From the NCBI GenBank assembly GCA_965229355.1, contig OZ245869.1:372001-436000 (forward strand): a stretch of DNA of 64,000 nucleotides, given 5' to 3'. The translations under genes and the position numbers were made by a program. A model generated the notes under the pieces. That model was not told the origin of the DNA. It searched no databases and saw nothing but the letters and a program-made list of their open reading frames with translations. The stretch comes from GCA-2737725 sp965229355. Lineage in GTDB: Bacteria > Pseudomonadota > Alphaproteobacteria > Rhodospirillales > Rhodospirillaceae. Position 1 is the first letter of the stretch. The number at the start of each line of letters is the position of its first letter. Shown in pieces: positions 23,342-31,155 of this stretch.

Positions 23342-25624
23342 TTAGAAAGCGTAGCGCGCAACCAATTGGAATACGCGGCCAGCTTCTTCGCGCTCGATTT
23401 CATACTCATCATAGGTCCGACTGCGCTGATTGGCGATAGTCGTAAATTTGTCGAAAACTTCGCGTTTTTTCGCATTCAGCAGATTTGAGCCCACGAAGCG
23501 GACAACCAAGTTGGTGCCAAAACGCTTTTCAACGAAAGCTTCCAGGTCAGCACCGTAAGTTGTGGTCACGTCTTCACCGATCACGCGACCGTATGCTTTG
23601 CCTTGCTTACGATAGGTCGTGCCAAACGCGGCACCATAGGCTGGCAAATCCTGAATGAAGCCCATGTTCAGAACATAGTCAGTCTGATCGTTGAACTGAC
23701 GCTTTCCGTACAGGTCGGTAATTTTGCTATCCAGCAATGAGGCGTTCAGGAAGATGCCTGTGTCATCTAACCCTGCAAACGTCAGCGGCGTTGAGAGGTC
23801 GAATTCAGCGCCCCATACTTTGCCGTTGCCCGTGTTTTGCGTGGAGAGAATGAACGTGCCTGCCCCTTCGCTACCAGTCGCACCGGTTGAGTAGTCTTCA
23901 ATCACGTTCTTGATGTCGCGATAAAACAGGTTCAAGCCCACAACGCCACGGCGGCCCAGGTTGTGTTCGTAGCCCACATCCAAGCCCCACGCCGTTTCAG
24001 GCTTTAAGTTCGGGTTACCGATGTAGTCGTTGTCACCCTTCTCGGCCAACAACGCGGCTGGCGAGATACTATCAAAGTTTGGGCGGCGCACGGTGCGTGC
24101 CACTGACGTGGTGATATGGTCGTCGGGTGTGACGGCCCATTTCAAGTGCGCCGACGGCAGATAGAAGCTGTAGTCGTTCTCGGTCACGCGATTTGCAGCC
24201 GGAGCCGTTTGATCGGTGATGGTCGTATCCGTCATTTCATAACGGACACCCGCTTCCCACTTCAGAATGCCGTATTCACCCGAGATCATGGCATACGGAT
24301 CAATCCGCTCTTCTTTGATCAAGTTCACGCCACCGGCCACAGCGAGGAACGGACCATACACACCCGGAATAACCGGACGTGCAGCAGGTGCGTTCGGGAT
24401 GGTGATGCGGTTGCGGTCTGTGGTGATGTTGGTGTCGCGCTTCTTGTCATTAAAGTCGACACCGAACTCCCACTCTTTGCCAGCGGTTTCGCGGATGTGC
24501 GCGATTTTGCCGGTGATTTCTTTGTCCTTCAGGTCGGAGAAGGTTTGATCGCCGGTAAAACGGTCATCTTCCGGATACGCGATGGCATCACGCAAGTATT
24601 CGTATTCTTCTTCCAGTTCAAACTGTTCGTCATCGAACTTGGCATAACCGATTTTGATTTTGGTTTTGCCGCCGCCCATTTCAAAATCCGTCTTGGCATC
24701 CAGCGACCAATTGCGGGTGTCGATATCCAGCGGGTTACGGTTCACCACCGAGAGATTGGGATTGGTTTGAATTCCGTTCGCGTATTCCAGCGAGTTTTCG
24801 TCTTGCAGACGGTCGGTGCGGACATAGAAACCAGACAATTCGAATTTGCCGGTTTCGAACGGCACGGTGTAGCTGCTGTTCAACGAGTAATCAGTGCCAT
24901 TGCGCACGTCAGTTTGGATTTCCGAGTTATCCAGCGTGCCGCCGGGGCGGTTATACCGTAAGCTGAGTTTTTCTTTCGGGTTGCGGCGGCCTTGCACGTT
25001 TGCGCCCAGCAAAATACGGCCCGGACCTAACTCACCACCATATACGCCGCCGATTGTGCCTTTCACTTTATCGTCGTTGAACAACAAGCCACCGGCGCGT
25101 AAGTAGCCGCCGTTCAAGGCATAGGCATCTTTCAGCACGATGTTCAGCGCACCGGCGACAGCATCGCCTGAACGATTGGCCGAAGCCGAACGCACGATTT
25201 CCACGCGCTCGATCAATTCAGCGGGAATACGATCGACGAAGAACGAGCGGTCAACGCCAGCACCTGGCACCTTCTCGCCATTGATCAGAATTTGGGTGTA
25301 GCCCGGATCAAGACCGCGCAAACGTGCGCCATCCCACTCGATCACGTCGGACAAGAACTGCACGCTGGGAACGCGCTTTAACGCATCGCCCGCCGTCAGT
25401 GGTTCAAAGCGTTGGAAATATTCCAGATCGTACGAGAGCTTCGGGGCGGTTTCATCTAAGCGGTTGTTACGGAACACCACGCCGGTCACGATGATTTCTT
25501 CGATTGCACTCTTCGGCGCAACATCGGCCTGCGCCATTTGATCTTGTGCGATTTGCTGATTTTCCTGCGCAACTGCCGCAAATGGCAAAAACGACACAAA
25601 TGTTAAAAGAGCAGCTTTCTTCAT
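23342..25624 (-). CDS. TonB-dependent outer-membrane receptor
   Basis: A 760-residue receptor. Start set at the ATG giving a signal peptide 'MKKAALLTFVSFLPFAAVAQ', rather than 14 residues earlier. The plug domain (about 50-160) shows 'GDALKRVPSVQFLSDVIEWDGARLRGLDPGYTQILINGEKVPG' in the usual order, with 'RSASANRSGDAVAGALNIVLK' after it. The 22-strand barrel follows and ends in an aromatic Phe (VARYAF). It imports a large or scarce substrate with TonB energy. It is divergent from the beta-propeller phytase and next to the phytase autotransporter, so phytate, inositol phosphate or a metal-phytate complex is a reasonable guess. Confidence 0.92.
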   Translation of the reverse strand: MKKAALLTFVSFLPFAAVAQENQQIAQDQMAQADVAPKSAIEEIIVTGVVFRNNRLDETAPKLSYDLEYFQRFEPLTAGDALKRVPSVQFLSDVIEWDGARLRGLDPGYTQILINGEKVPGAGVDRSFFVDRIPAELIERVEIVRSASANRSGDAVAGALNIVLKDAYALNGGYLRAGGLLFNDDKVKGTIGGVYGGELGPGRILLGANVQGRRNPKEKLSLRYNRPGGTLDNSEIQTDVRNGTDYSLNSSYTVPFETGKFELSGFYVRTDRLQDENSLEYANGIQTNPNLSVVNRNPLDIDTRNWSLDAKTDFEMGGGKTKIKIGYAKFDDEQFELEEEYEYLRDAIAYPEDDRFTGDQTFSDLKDKEITGKIAHIRETAGKEWEFGVDFNDKKRDTNITTDRNRITIPNAPAARPVIPGVYGPFLAVAGGVNLIKEERIDPYAMISGEYGILKWEAGVRYEMTDTTITDQTAPAANRVTENDYSFYLPSAHLKWAVTPDDHITTSVARTVRRPNFDSISPAALLAEKGDNDYIGNPNLKPETAWGLDVGYEHNLGRRGVVGLNLFYRDIKNVIEDYSTGATGSEGAGTFILSTQNTGNGKVWGAEFDLSTPLTFAGLDDTGIFLNASLLDSKITDLYGKRQFNDQTDYVLNMGFIQDLPAYGAAFGTTYRKQGKAYGRVIGEDVTTTYGADLEAFVEKRFGTNLVVRFVGSNLLNAKKREVFDKFTTIANQRSRTYDEYEIEREEAGRVFQLVARYAF

Positions 25625-25722
25625 CACAACTTCCCCAAAGGGTCCTACCGGCGATTGACGAGCCATGCAGGACTATGTTCAACCGGGGTGGAGTTATGAT
25701 TTTTCAGCAGGAAGAGACAGTT

Positions 25723-26859
25723 ATGGTTTCGTGCAAACTTTTTTACAAAATTGTTTCAGTTTTGTTGGTGACGAGTGCGCTGGTGGCTTGCGACAGCGAA
25801 AAAGTTTCAGATTCTAAACTGATGACTGTCGGCACAGGCACGCCTGTTCCTGCTGCGGGTGAAACGCAAGCTGTCGCCACACAAAATGCAGACGCAGCTG
25901 ATGACCCAGAGATTTGGGTGGATGCGCGCGACACATCACGCGGTGTGATCTTCGGCACAGATAAGCAAGCCGGGCTTTATTATTATGATCTCAACGGCAA
26001 AATTTTGGGCTTTATCCCCGATGGCCGCTTGAACAACGTTGATTTGCGCAACGATTTCCCGACGCCACAAGGTAATCGCGTGCTCATTTTGGCCAGTGAT
26101 CGTGGCCGCATGGGTGCTGCGTTGTACCTGATGGACCCGGACTCATTAGCCGTGACGCCGTGGACTGTGGTGCCATTGGATTTGAAAGAACCGTATGGTG
26201 CGTGCTTAGGCAAACGCGGTGATCAATTTGTTGTGATCGTCAACAGCACCGATGGCAGCGTGCGCCAATTGGCCGTGAGTGCCAATGCAGACGGGTCTGT
26301 GAATGCCAAGGAAGAACGCCGCTTCAAGATCCCCACACAAGTCGAAGGCTGCGTGGTCGATGACGCGAAGGGTTTGCTGTACATCGGGGAGGAAGCCAAA
26401 GGTGTGTGGCGTTACCCGTTGGACGGTGAAGCAACCGGCACTTTGATTGCCAACGCACCCTCGGACATTTTGAAGCCGGACGTAGAAGGCATGACGCTGT
26501 TGCGTGACGGTGCGGCGACGTATCTGATCGTCTCCAGCCAAGGTGACAGTGCGTTTGCCATCTGGCGTGTCGATGGTGATACGCCGGCATACCAAGGCCG
26601 CTATTCTGTTGTGCCAGCCAATGGTGTCGATGCTGTGACCGGCACAGATGGCGTTGCTGCTTTAGGTGGCCCGGTTGGCGCATTCCCCGAAGGCATTATC
26701 GTGATGCAGGACGACGTAGACATTGAAGGCGAGACGGGCGCGACCACACGGAACCGCCAGAACTTCAAATGGGTCGATTGGCGGGCTGTGAAACAAGCCT
26801 TGAAGATGGGCGCGGATACGGCTGCTGCCCCAGCCGCAGAAACCCCGAAAACACCCTAA
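25723..26859 (+). CDS. Beta-propeller phytase lipoprotein (3-phytase)
   Basis: A 378-residue lipoprotein. Start chosen at the ATG with AGGAAGAG eight bases upstream, giving a proper basic-then-hydrophobic signal (MVSCKLFYK...) and a lipobox ending in Cys (LVACDSE); an ATG 27 bases earlier would add acidic residues to the signal. The propeller motifs are typical of BPP phytases: 'AADDPEIWVDARDTSRGVI', 'GTDKQAGLYYYDLNGKI', 'LNNVDLRNDFP', 'VEGMTLLRDG', 'KWVDW'. Acidic residues in these motifs bind the calcium needed for cleaving phytate. It is anchored in the outer membrane or periplasm. It works with the surface phytase and the TonB receptor in phosphate release. Confidence 0.92.
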   Translation: MVSCKLFYKIVSVLLVTSALVACDSEKVSDSKLMTVGTGTPVPAAGETQAVATQNADAADDPEIWVDARDTSRGVIFGTDKQAGLYYYDLNGKILGFIPDGRLNNVDLRNDFPTPQGNRVLILASDRGRMGAALYLMDPDSLAVTPWTVVPLDLKEPYGACLGKRGDQFVVIVNSTDGSVRQLAVSANADGSVNAKEERRFKIPTQVEGCVVDDAKGLLYIGEEAKGVWRYPLDGEATGTLIANAPSDILKPDVEGMTLLRDGAATYLIVSSQGDSAFAIWRVDGDTPAYQGRYSVVPANGVDAVTGTDGVAALGGPVGAFPEGIIVMQDDVDIEGETGATTRNRQNFKWVDWRAVKQALKMGADTAAAPAAETPKTP

Positions 26860-26889
26860 AAGCACTTAAATAAAGCCATTTCCGACACG

Positions 26890-26908
26890 CTTGCATATTA
26901 GGACTGAC
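26890..26908 (+). promoter_or_regulatory. Shared 19-bp catabolic motif, site A (upstream of thiolase/SDR)
   Basis: CTTGCATATTAGGACTGAC, 12 of 19 matches to the copy at 40156-40174; the first eight bases and GAC are conserved. It ends 34 bases before the start codon and points towards it. Confidence 0.55.
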
Positions 26909-26942
26909 GGCGATAGCCTTTTGCCATGACTGGGGAGCAGTG

Positions 26943-28151
26943 ATGGCAAAAGCACCAAACGATGTGATGATTTTCGACGCTGTGCGAAGCCCGCGTGGCA
27001 AGGGTCGCGAGGGCGGCGGACTGGCGACCACGTTGCCGGTCGAACTGGTGAAGCAGTTGATTGACGCTTTGGGAAAACGCCAGGGCGCTGATGTAAAGAA
27101 TGCCGACCACATCATTCTGGGCTGTGTGGGCCAAACCGGCACGCAAGGTGGACACATTGCCCTCGTCTCAAAACTGTACGCAGGCCTGCCGCACAGCACA
27201 GCAGCCTGGACGCTGAATAATTTCTGCACATCGGGCTTAAGCGCGGTTACGGCTGCGGTCGACAAAGTCGGGTCCGGCAACGCGGACTTAGTGTTGGCGG
27301 GCGGCGTGGAAAGCATGTCGAGCGTGCCGTTCTTGGCCGACAAGGGCACCTACTATTCAGATCCTGCGTTTTCCAAAGCAATGAATTATGTGCCGGTCGC
27401 TGTTTCTGCGGATGTCCTGGCGCACCAAGTAAAGATGACGCGGGCTGAATTAGATGGCATTGCCGTTGATAGCCACGCCCGCGCAGGCAAGGCACAGAAA
27501 GAGAATCTGGGCCAGCAATCGCTGATTCCCATCACCGACAAAGACGGCACCGTGGTGCTGGCGCGTGATGAATATGTGCGCGGTGACACCACCGTAGACA
27601 GCATGGCCAAATTTCCCGCCGCGTTTGCTGACTTGGGCAAAATGTATGGCGGCGTATTGAAAGCCAACGGACTTGAAGGCGTCGAACACTTGCACGCCGT
27701 TGTGCACTCGCCCGGCACCGCCGACGGTGCAGGCTTGGCGGCTGTGGGTACACGTGCGGCAGGGGAGCAACACGGTTTCAAACCGCGCGCACGTGTGGTG
27801 GCTTATGCGGAAGCCGGTGGTGACCCGGTGTTGTCGCTGACCGCGGGCCGTGCGGCGATGGAAAAGGTTTTGAAGAAAACCGGCAAAACGTTGGCTGACA
27901 TTGACCTGATCGAATACATGGAAGCCTTTGCCGTGGTGCCTGCCCTGTTCTACCGGGACTATCCTGAGGCGCGCGATAAGGTGAATATCTTCGGTGGACA
28001 CGTGGCCCGTGGCCACGCTTTGGGCGCAACGGGTGCAATTTTGTTATCGCAGTTGTTGGATGGTCTGGAGCATACCGGCAAACGTACTGGTATGGTGGTG
28101 GCGTTCGCCGCATCCGGCATTGGCTCGGCGATGATTGTGGAACGCGAGTAA
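26943..28151 (+). CDS. Thiolase-family protein with altered active site
   Basis: A 402-residue acetyl-CoA acyltransferase-fold protein. Start at the ATG with GGGGAG six bases upstream. The acyl-accepting Cys95 is present in 'NNFCTSGLSAV' and the catalytic His358 in 'ARGHALGATGA'. However, the Asn of the usual NEAF motif is Met ('YMEAFAV'), and the second catalytic Cys near the C-terminus is Ala ('VAFAASGIGSAM' where 'CxGGGxG' is expected). It may therefore condense or cleave with altered chemistry, or mainly bind acyl-CoA. It forms an operon with an SDR (12-base gap) under shared motif site A. Degradation of a CoA-activated side chain is the likely context. Confidence 0.88.
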   Translation: MAKAPNDVMIFDAVRSPRGKGREGGGLATTLPVELVKQLIDALGKRQGADVKNADHIILGCVGQTGTQGGHIALVSKLYAGLPHSTAAWTLNNFCTSGLSAVTAAVDKVGSGNADLVLAGGVESMSSVPFLADKGTYYSDPAFSKAMNYVPVAVSADVLAHQVKMTRAELDGIAVDSHARAGKAQKENLGQQSLIPITDKDGTVVLARDEYVRGDTTVDSMAKFPAAFADLGKMYGGVLKANGLEGVEHLHAVVHSPGTADGAGLAAVGTRAAGEQHGFKPRARVVAYAEAGGDPVLSLTAGRAAMEKVLKKTGKTLADIDLIEYMEAFAVVPALFYRDYPEARDKVNIFGGHVARGHALGATGAILLSQLLDGLEHTGKRTGMVVAFAASGIGSAMIVERE

Positions 28152-28163
28152 AGGGGAAGAACC

Positions 28164-29105
28164 ATGGCCATGTTGCTGAAAATTATTCAATTCTATGGGC
28201 GCTTCCTTCTCAGCTTTAGCGCCATTGGCTTCTGGTGGCGTCAGTTGTTCTGGCCGCCGTTCAAGCCAGACTTCACGGGCCAAGTGTGGCTGGTGACGGG
28301 TGCGTCTGGTGGCTTGGGCAAATCCATCGTGCAGCAAGCTGCCAAAGCAGGTGCGACCGTGCTGGCGGCCGCGCGCAGCGAAACGAAACTGAAAGAACTC
28401 ATTGCTGATAGTGGTGCAGCTGGCAGCAACATCATTCCTGTTGTGGCCGATTTCGGTTTGCAAAGCTCAACTGCCGCGATGATTGAGAAACTGAATGGTG
28501 AGGGTCGCAAAATCGACGTGCTGGTGAACAACGTTGGCATTTTGCTGGATGATCTGGCGATCACCGCCGAGGGCCGCGAAACATCATTCGCCACCAACAT
28601 CCTCACGCACTTTCAGTTGACCGAAAAAGGCATTGAGACGGGCTTGCTGAAACCCGATGCAACTGTGATCAACATGGCGTCAGGTGGCATGTACAACGCG
28701 CCGCTGTTGGTCTCAAAAATGAATGTGACGGACCCCAAGCAATATCGCGGTGTGTTTGCCTACGCTGTGCACAAACGCGGCCAAGCTGAACTGACGAAAT
28801 ACTGGGCCCAGAAGCATCGCGCCATGAAGTTTTACGTGATGCATCCGGGCTGGGCCAAAACCGACGGCGTGAAAACCTCGCTGCCGCGTTTTTACAAAAT
28901 CCTCAACACCGTGCTGCGCGACGGTTATCAAGGTTCTGAGACTGCGATTTGGCTGGCCGCGACCAAACCCAACTGCGAGCCTGGCTCGTTCTGGCTCGAC
29001 CGTGAGCCGCGCTCCAGCCATGCGTTCCCCGCCACGCGCATCACCAAGAATGTGCCTGCCGATTTGGTGGCTTACTTAGAAAAAGAACTGGCGTCGAAAG
29101 CTTAA
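28164..29105 (+). CDS. Short-chain dehydrogenase/reductase (membrane-associated, DHRS-like)
   Basis: A 313-residue SDR. Residues 1-33 are hydrophobic and aromatic (LLKIIQFYGRFLLSFSAIGFWW), suggesting membrane association, before the NAD(P)-binding 'VTGASGGLGKS' (about 44-54). 'VNNVGILLD' and the catalytic 'YAVHK' (Tyr-x3-Lys) are present. The layout resembles retinol dehydrogenase/DHRS12-like enzymes that oxidise or reduce hydrophobic alcohols or ketones. It follows the thiolase in the same operon, with ribosome site GGGGAAG, and ends at a bidirectional terminator. Confidence 0.88.
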   Translation: MAMLLKIIQFYGRFLLSFSAIGFWWRQLFWPPFKPDFTGQVWLVTGASGGLGKSIVQQAAKAGATVLAAARSETKLKELIADSGAAGSNIIPVVADFGLQSSTAAMIEKLNGEGRKIDVLVNNVGILLDDLAITAEGRETSFATNILTHFQLTEKGIETGLLKPDATVINMASGGMYNAPLLVSKMNVTDPKQYRGVFAYAVHKRGQAELTKYWAQKHRAMKFYVMHPGWAKTDGVKTSLPRFYKILNTVLRDGYQGSETAIWLAATKPNCEPGSFWLDREPRSSHAFPATRITKNVPADLVAYLEKELASKA

Positions 29106-29123
29106 AAACCAGACGCAAAAAAT

Positions 29124-29157
29124 AAAAAAGCGGGAGCCCAAAACTCCCGCTTTTTTT
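29124..29157. terminator. Bidirectional terminator
   Basis: AGCGGGAG and CTCCCGCT with a 7-base loop, flanked by A and T tracts, between the convergent SDR and thiolase genes. Confidence 0.93.
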
Positions 29158-29169
29158 GTGCCTGATTTT

Positions 29170-30408
29170 TTAGTGCGCTTTGCTGACGATAAAGCTGACT
29201 GTGGTGGTGGCACTGCCGCCAATATTCAGCGTGGCAAAGCGCTTGGCACCTTCCACCTGATACCCACCTGCTTTGCCGGTCACTTGCTTCGCGCAGTCCA
29301 GCAACATGCGCACGCCCGTAGCCCCCACCGGATGGCCTAAGCCGATTAAACCACCCGAGGGATTGATCGGTGTTTTGCCGGTAATCGCAATCGTGCCGTC
29401 TTCCACTGCGCGCCAGCTTTGGCCGGGTGCGGTGATGCCGAAGTGATCAATCGCCATGTATTCGGTCGTCGTGAAGCAATCGTGCGTTTCAATGCCGCTC
29501 AGTTGGCTGACGTCTTTGATGCCTGCGCGTTTGAACGCATCCAAGATTGTGCCGCGCACGTGCGGGAACACGTATTCCTTATCTTTACTGAATTCGATTT
29601 TCTTACCATACGAAATGCTGGCGGTACGATGCCCCCAACCTTCGATGTACGGCAAATCATCCAGCTTCAGTCCGTGCTTCTTGGCGTACTCCGCTGCGCG
29701 CTCGGCACTGGCCAACACCACCATGGCGGCGCCATCACTCACCTGCCCGCAATCTTGCTTGCGAATGCGCCCATCAATCACCGGGTTGGCTTGATCGTCT
29801 TGCGTGAAGCTTAAGGCATCGAACGTGTAATTGCGCGTCTGTGCATTGGGATTGCGCTTGGCGTTATCAAAGTTGTTTTTCGCAATGCCCATCAAGTGTT
29901 CGTGCTTGAGGCCATAGCGCTTATCGTACTCTTCGCCCAACACCGAGAACATATGCGGCCACGGATATTTGACGCCTTGGCATTCGTGCCCGCTGAACAT
30001 CGCAGGGCCACCGATATTTTCAGCCGCTTTATCGCCCGGCACGTTGCGCATCATCTCAAGGCCCAGCACGGCCGCCATGCCATAGCGACCGGATTCGATT
30101 TCGGCAGAGGCGGCCAACAATGCAATGGAACCCGATGCACACGCGGCTTCGTGACGGCCCGCGGGAACGCCTGCGAGTTTCGGGTTCACTTCCGCAAAGA
30201 AGCCGCCCATGTGGCCCTGATGGCAAAACAGTTCGGCGGTGAAGTTGCCGACGTGCGCGGTTTCAATTTCGCTGGCGTCAATTTTGGCATCGGCCAAACC
30301 GCTGTCGAGGGTTTCGCGGAACATATCGACAATTTCCAAACCTTCGCGCGCCCAGTTGCGCTTAAAGTCGGTTTGGTAGCCGCCCAGAATGTAAACGCGT
30401 GAGGCCAT
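29170..30408 (-). CDS. SCP2-type thiolase (acetyl-CoA acetyltransferase family)
   Basis: A 412-residue thiolase. Start at 'MASRVYILGG' with AGGAGC upstream; a 10-residue longer frame lacks support. The active site is intact for the SCP2-thiolase class: Cys90 in 'EAACASGSIAL', His and Cys in 'ETHDCFTTTEY', and 'GLIGLGHPVGATG' near the C-terminus. It cleaves 3-oxoacyl-CoA, often with branched or steroid-like side chains. The gene is preceded by shared motif site B. It contrasts with the altered thiolase at 26943, so this one may supply real cleavage activity. Confidence 0.92.
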   Translation of the reverse strand: MASRVYILGGYQTDFKRNWAREGLEIVDMFRETLDSGLADAKIDASEIETAHVGNFTAELFCHQGHMGGFFAEVNPKLAGVPAGRHEAACASGSIALLAASAEIESGRYGMAAVLGLEMMRNVPGDKAAENIGGPAMFSGHECQGVKYPWPHMFSVLGEEYDKRYGLKHEHLMGIAKNNFDNAKRNPNAQTRNYTFDALSFTQDDQANPVIDGRIRKQDCGQVSDGAAMVVLASAERAAEYAKKHGLKLDDLPYIEGWGHRTASISYGKKIEFSKDKEYVFPHVRGTILDAFKRAGIKDVSQLSGIETHDCFTTTEYMAIDHFGITAPGQSWRAVEDGTIAITGKTPINPSGGLIGLGHPVGATGVRMLLDCAKQVTGKAGGYQVEGAKRFATLNIGGSATTTVSFIVSKAH

Positions 30409-30451
30409 GGCCTGATGCTCCTGAAGAACGCGGGGCACAGGATGCCGCCGC

Positions 30452-30508
30452 CGCTTGCATTATATGATAGCGCGAAGCATACCTATAAATAGTCCGATTA
30501 TGCAAGCG
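30452..30508. repeat. Inverted repeat CGCTTGCAT / ATGCAAGCG in a divergent promoter
   Basis: Perfect 9-base arms at 30452-30460 and 30500-30508, 39 bases apart, between the thiolase and the lipocalin-like gene. The right arm is the start of shared motif site B on the minus strand; the left arm is a weaker copy facing the other gene. Confidence 0.6.
30488..30506 (-). promoter_or_regulatory. Shared 19-bp catabolic motif, site B (upstream of SCP2 thiolase)
   Basis: Minus strand CTTGCATAATCGGACTATT, 14 of 19 matches to the copy at 40156-40174, about 80 bases before the start codon and pointing towards it. Confidence 0.6.
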
Positions 30509-30595
30509 ACATAGGAGGGCGGCTTTTATTGACAGAACCGGTGGAAAATCAACTGGTTGAGTGCATACTGAACGCCAGAAAACGGGGGTAGATAA

Positions 30596-31027
30596 ATGGG
30601 ACTTTCAGCAAAAAACCTGATCGGCGCATGGTCTTTTGTGGATTGGACAATCACCACTCATGGCCGCGCGACAAAGCCATTCCAGCCCAATCCGTCGGGC
30701 TACATTGTGTACGCCGAGAACGGTATTATGTCGGCGGTGATTTCGGCTGGCGCACGCGCTGTATTTTCAAGTGACGATATTCGCAAGCAACCAGACAGCG
30801 CCAAAGCCACCGCCTTCGACACCTATTTTCATTACGCTGGAAGGTGGCATGTGAACGGCGACACTGTGGTTCACAGCGTCACGATGGCTCTAAACCCCAA
30901 CATGATCGGCACACAGCAAATCCGGCATGTGAATCTATCGGGCAACACGCTGATTCTGAGTGCTGACGAAACGCTGGAAGCTGGCAAAGGGACACGACGC
31001 CATGAACTGGTGTGGAAACGCGTTTAA
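30596..31027 (+). CDS. Lipocalin-like domain protein
   Basis: A 143-residue cytoplasmic protein. The pattern 'LIGAWSFVDWTI', 'GYIVYAENGIMSAVIS', 'YAGRWHVNGDTVVHSVT', 'LSGNTLILSADE' and 'HELVWKRV' fits the bacterial lipocalin-like (lipocalin_5) beta-barrel fold, which binds hydrophobic ligands and sometimes acts as an isomerase or hydrolase. The start has a GGGGG ribosome site. It is divergent from the SCP2 thiolase and 128 bases ahead of the acyl-CoA ligase. It probably binds a pathway intermediate. Confidence 0.8.
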   Translation: MGLSAKNLIGAWSFVDWTITTHGRATKPFQPNPSGYIVYAENGIMSAVISAGARAVFSSDDIRKQPDSAKATAFDTYFHYAGRWHVNGDTVVHSVTMALNPNMIGTQQIRHVNLSGNTLILSADETLEAGKGTRRHELVWKRV

Positions 31028-31095
31028 TCCGCAGCCCACAAGCACCTGTGATTGTTGTGCAATGCACCGCTGCTTGACGGCGTTCGGCCAGACCA

Positions 31096-31114
31096 ATTAG
31101 TTTTCTTATGCAAG
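31096..31114 (-). promoter_or_regulatory. Shared motif-like sequence, site I (reverse-oriented)
   Basis: Minus strand CTTGCATAAGAAAACTAAT, 14 of 19 matches. It points away from the acyl-CoA ligase start at 31156, unlike the other good sites, so its role is uncertain. Confidence 0.35.
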
Positions 31115-31155
31115 TTACTCGGGCTGCTGTGTCGCCCGGTATGGAGGGATTTGCC

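Noticed and set aside
24116..24961. A 281-codon open frame on the plus strand opposite the TonB receptor at 23342
   Set aside because: It is antisense to a clear receptor gene and has no ribosome site or recognisable domain.
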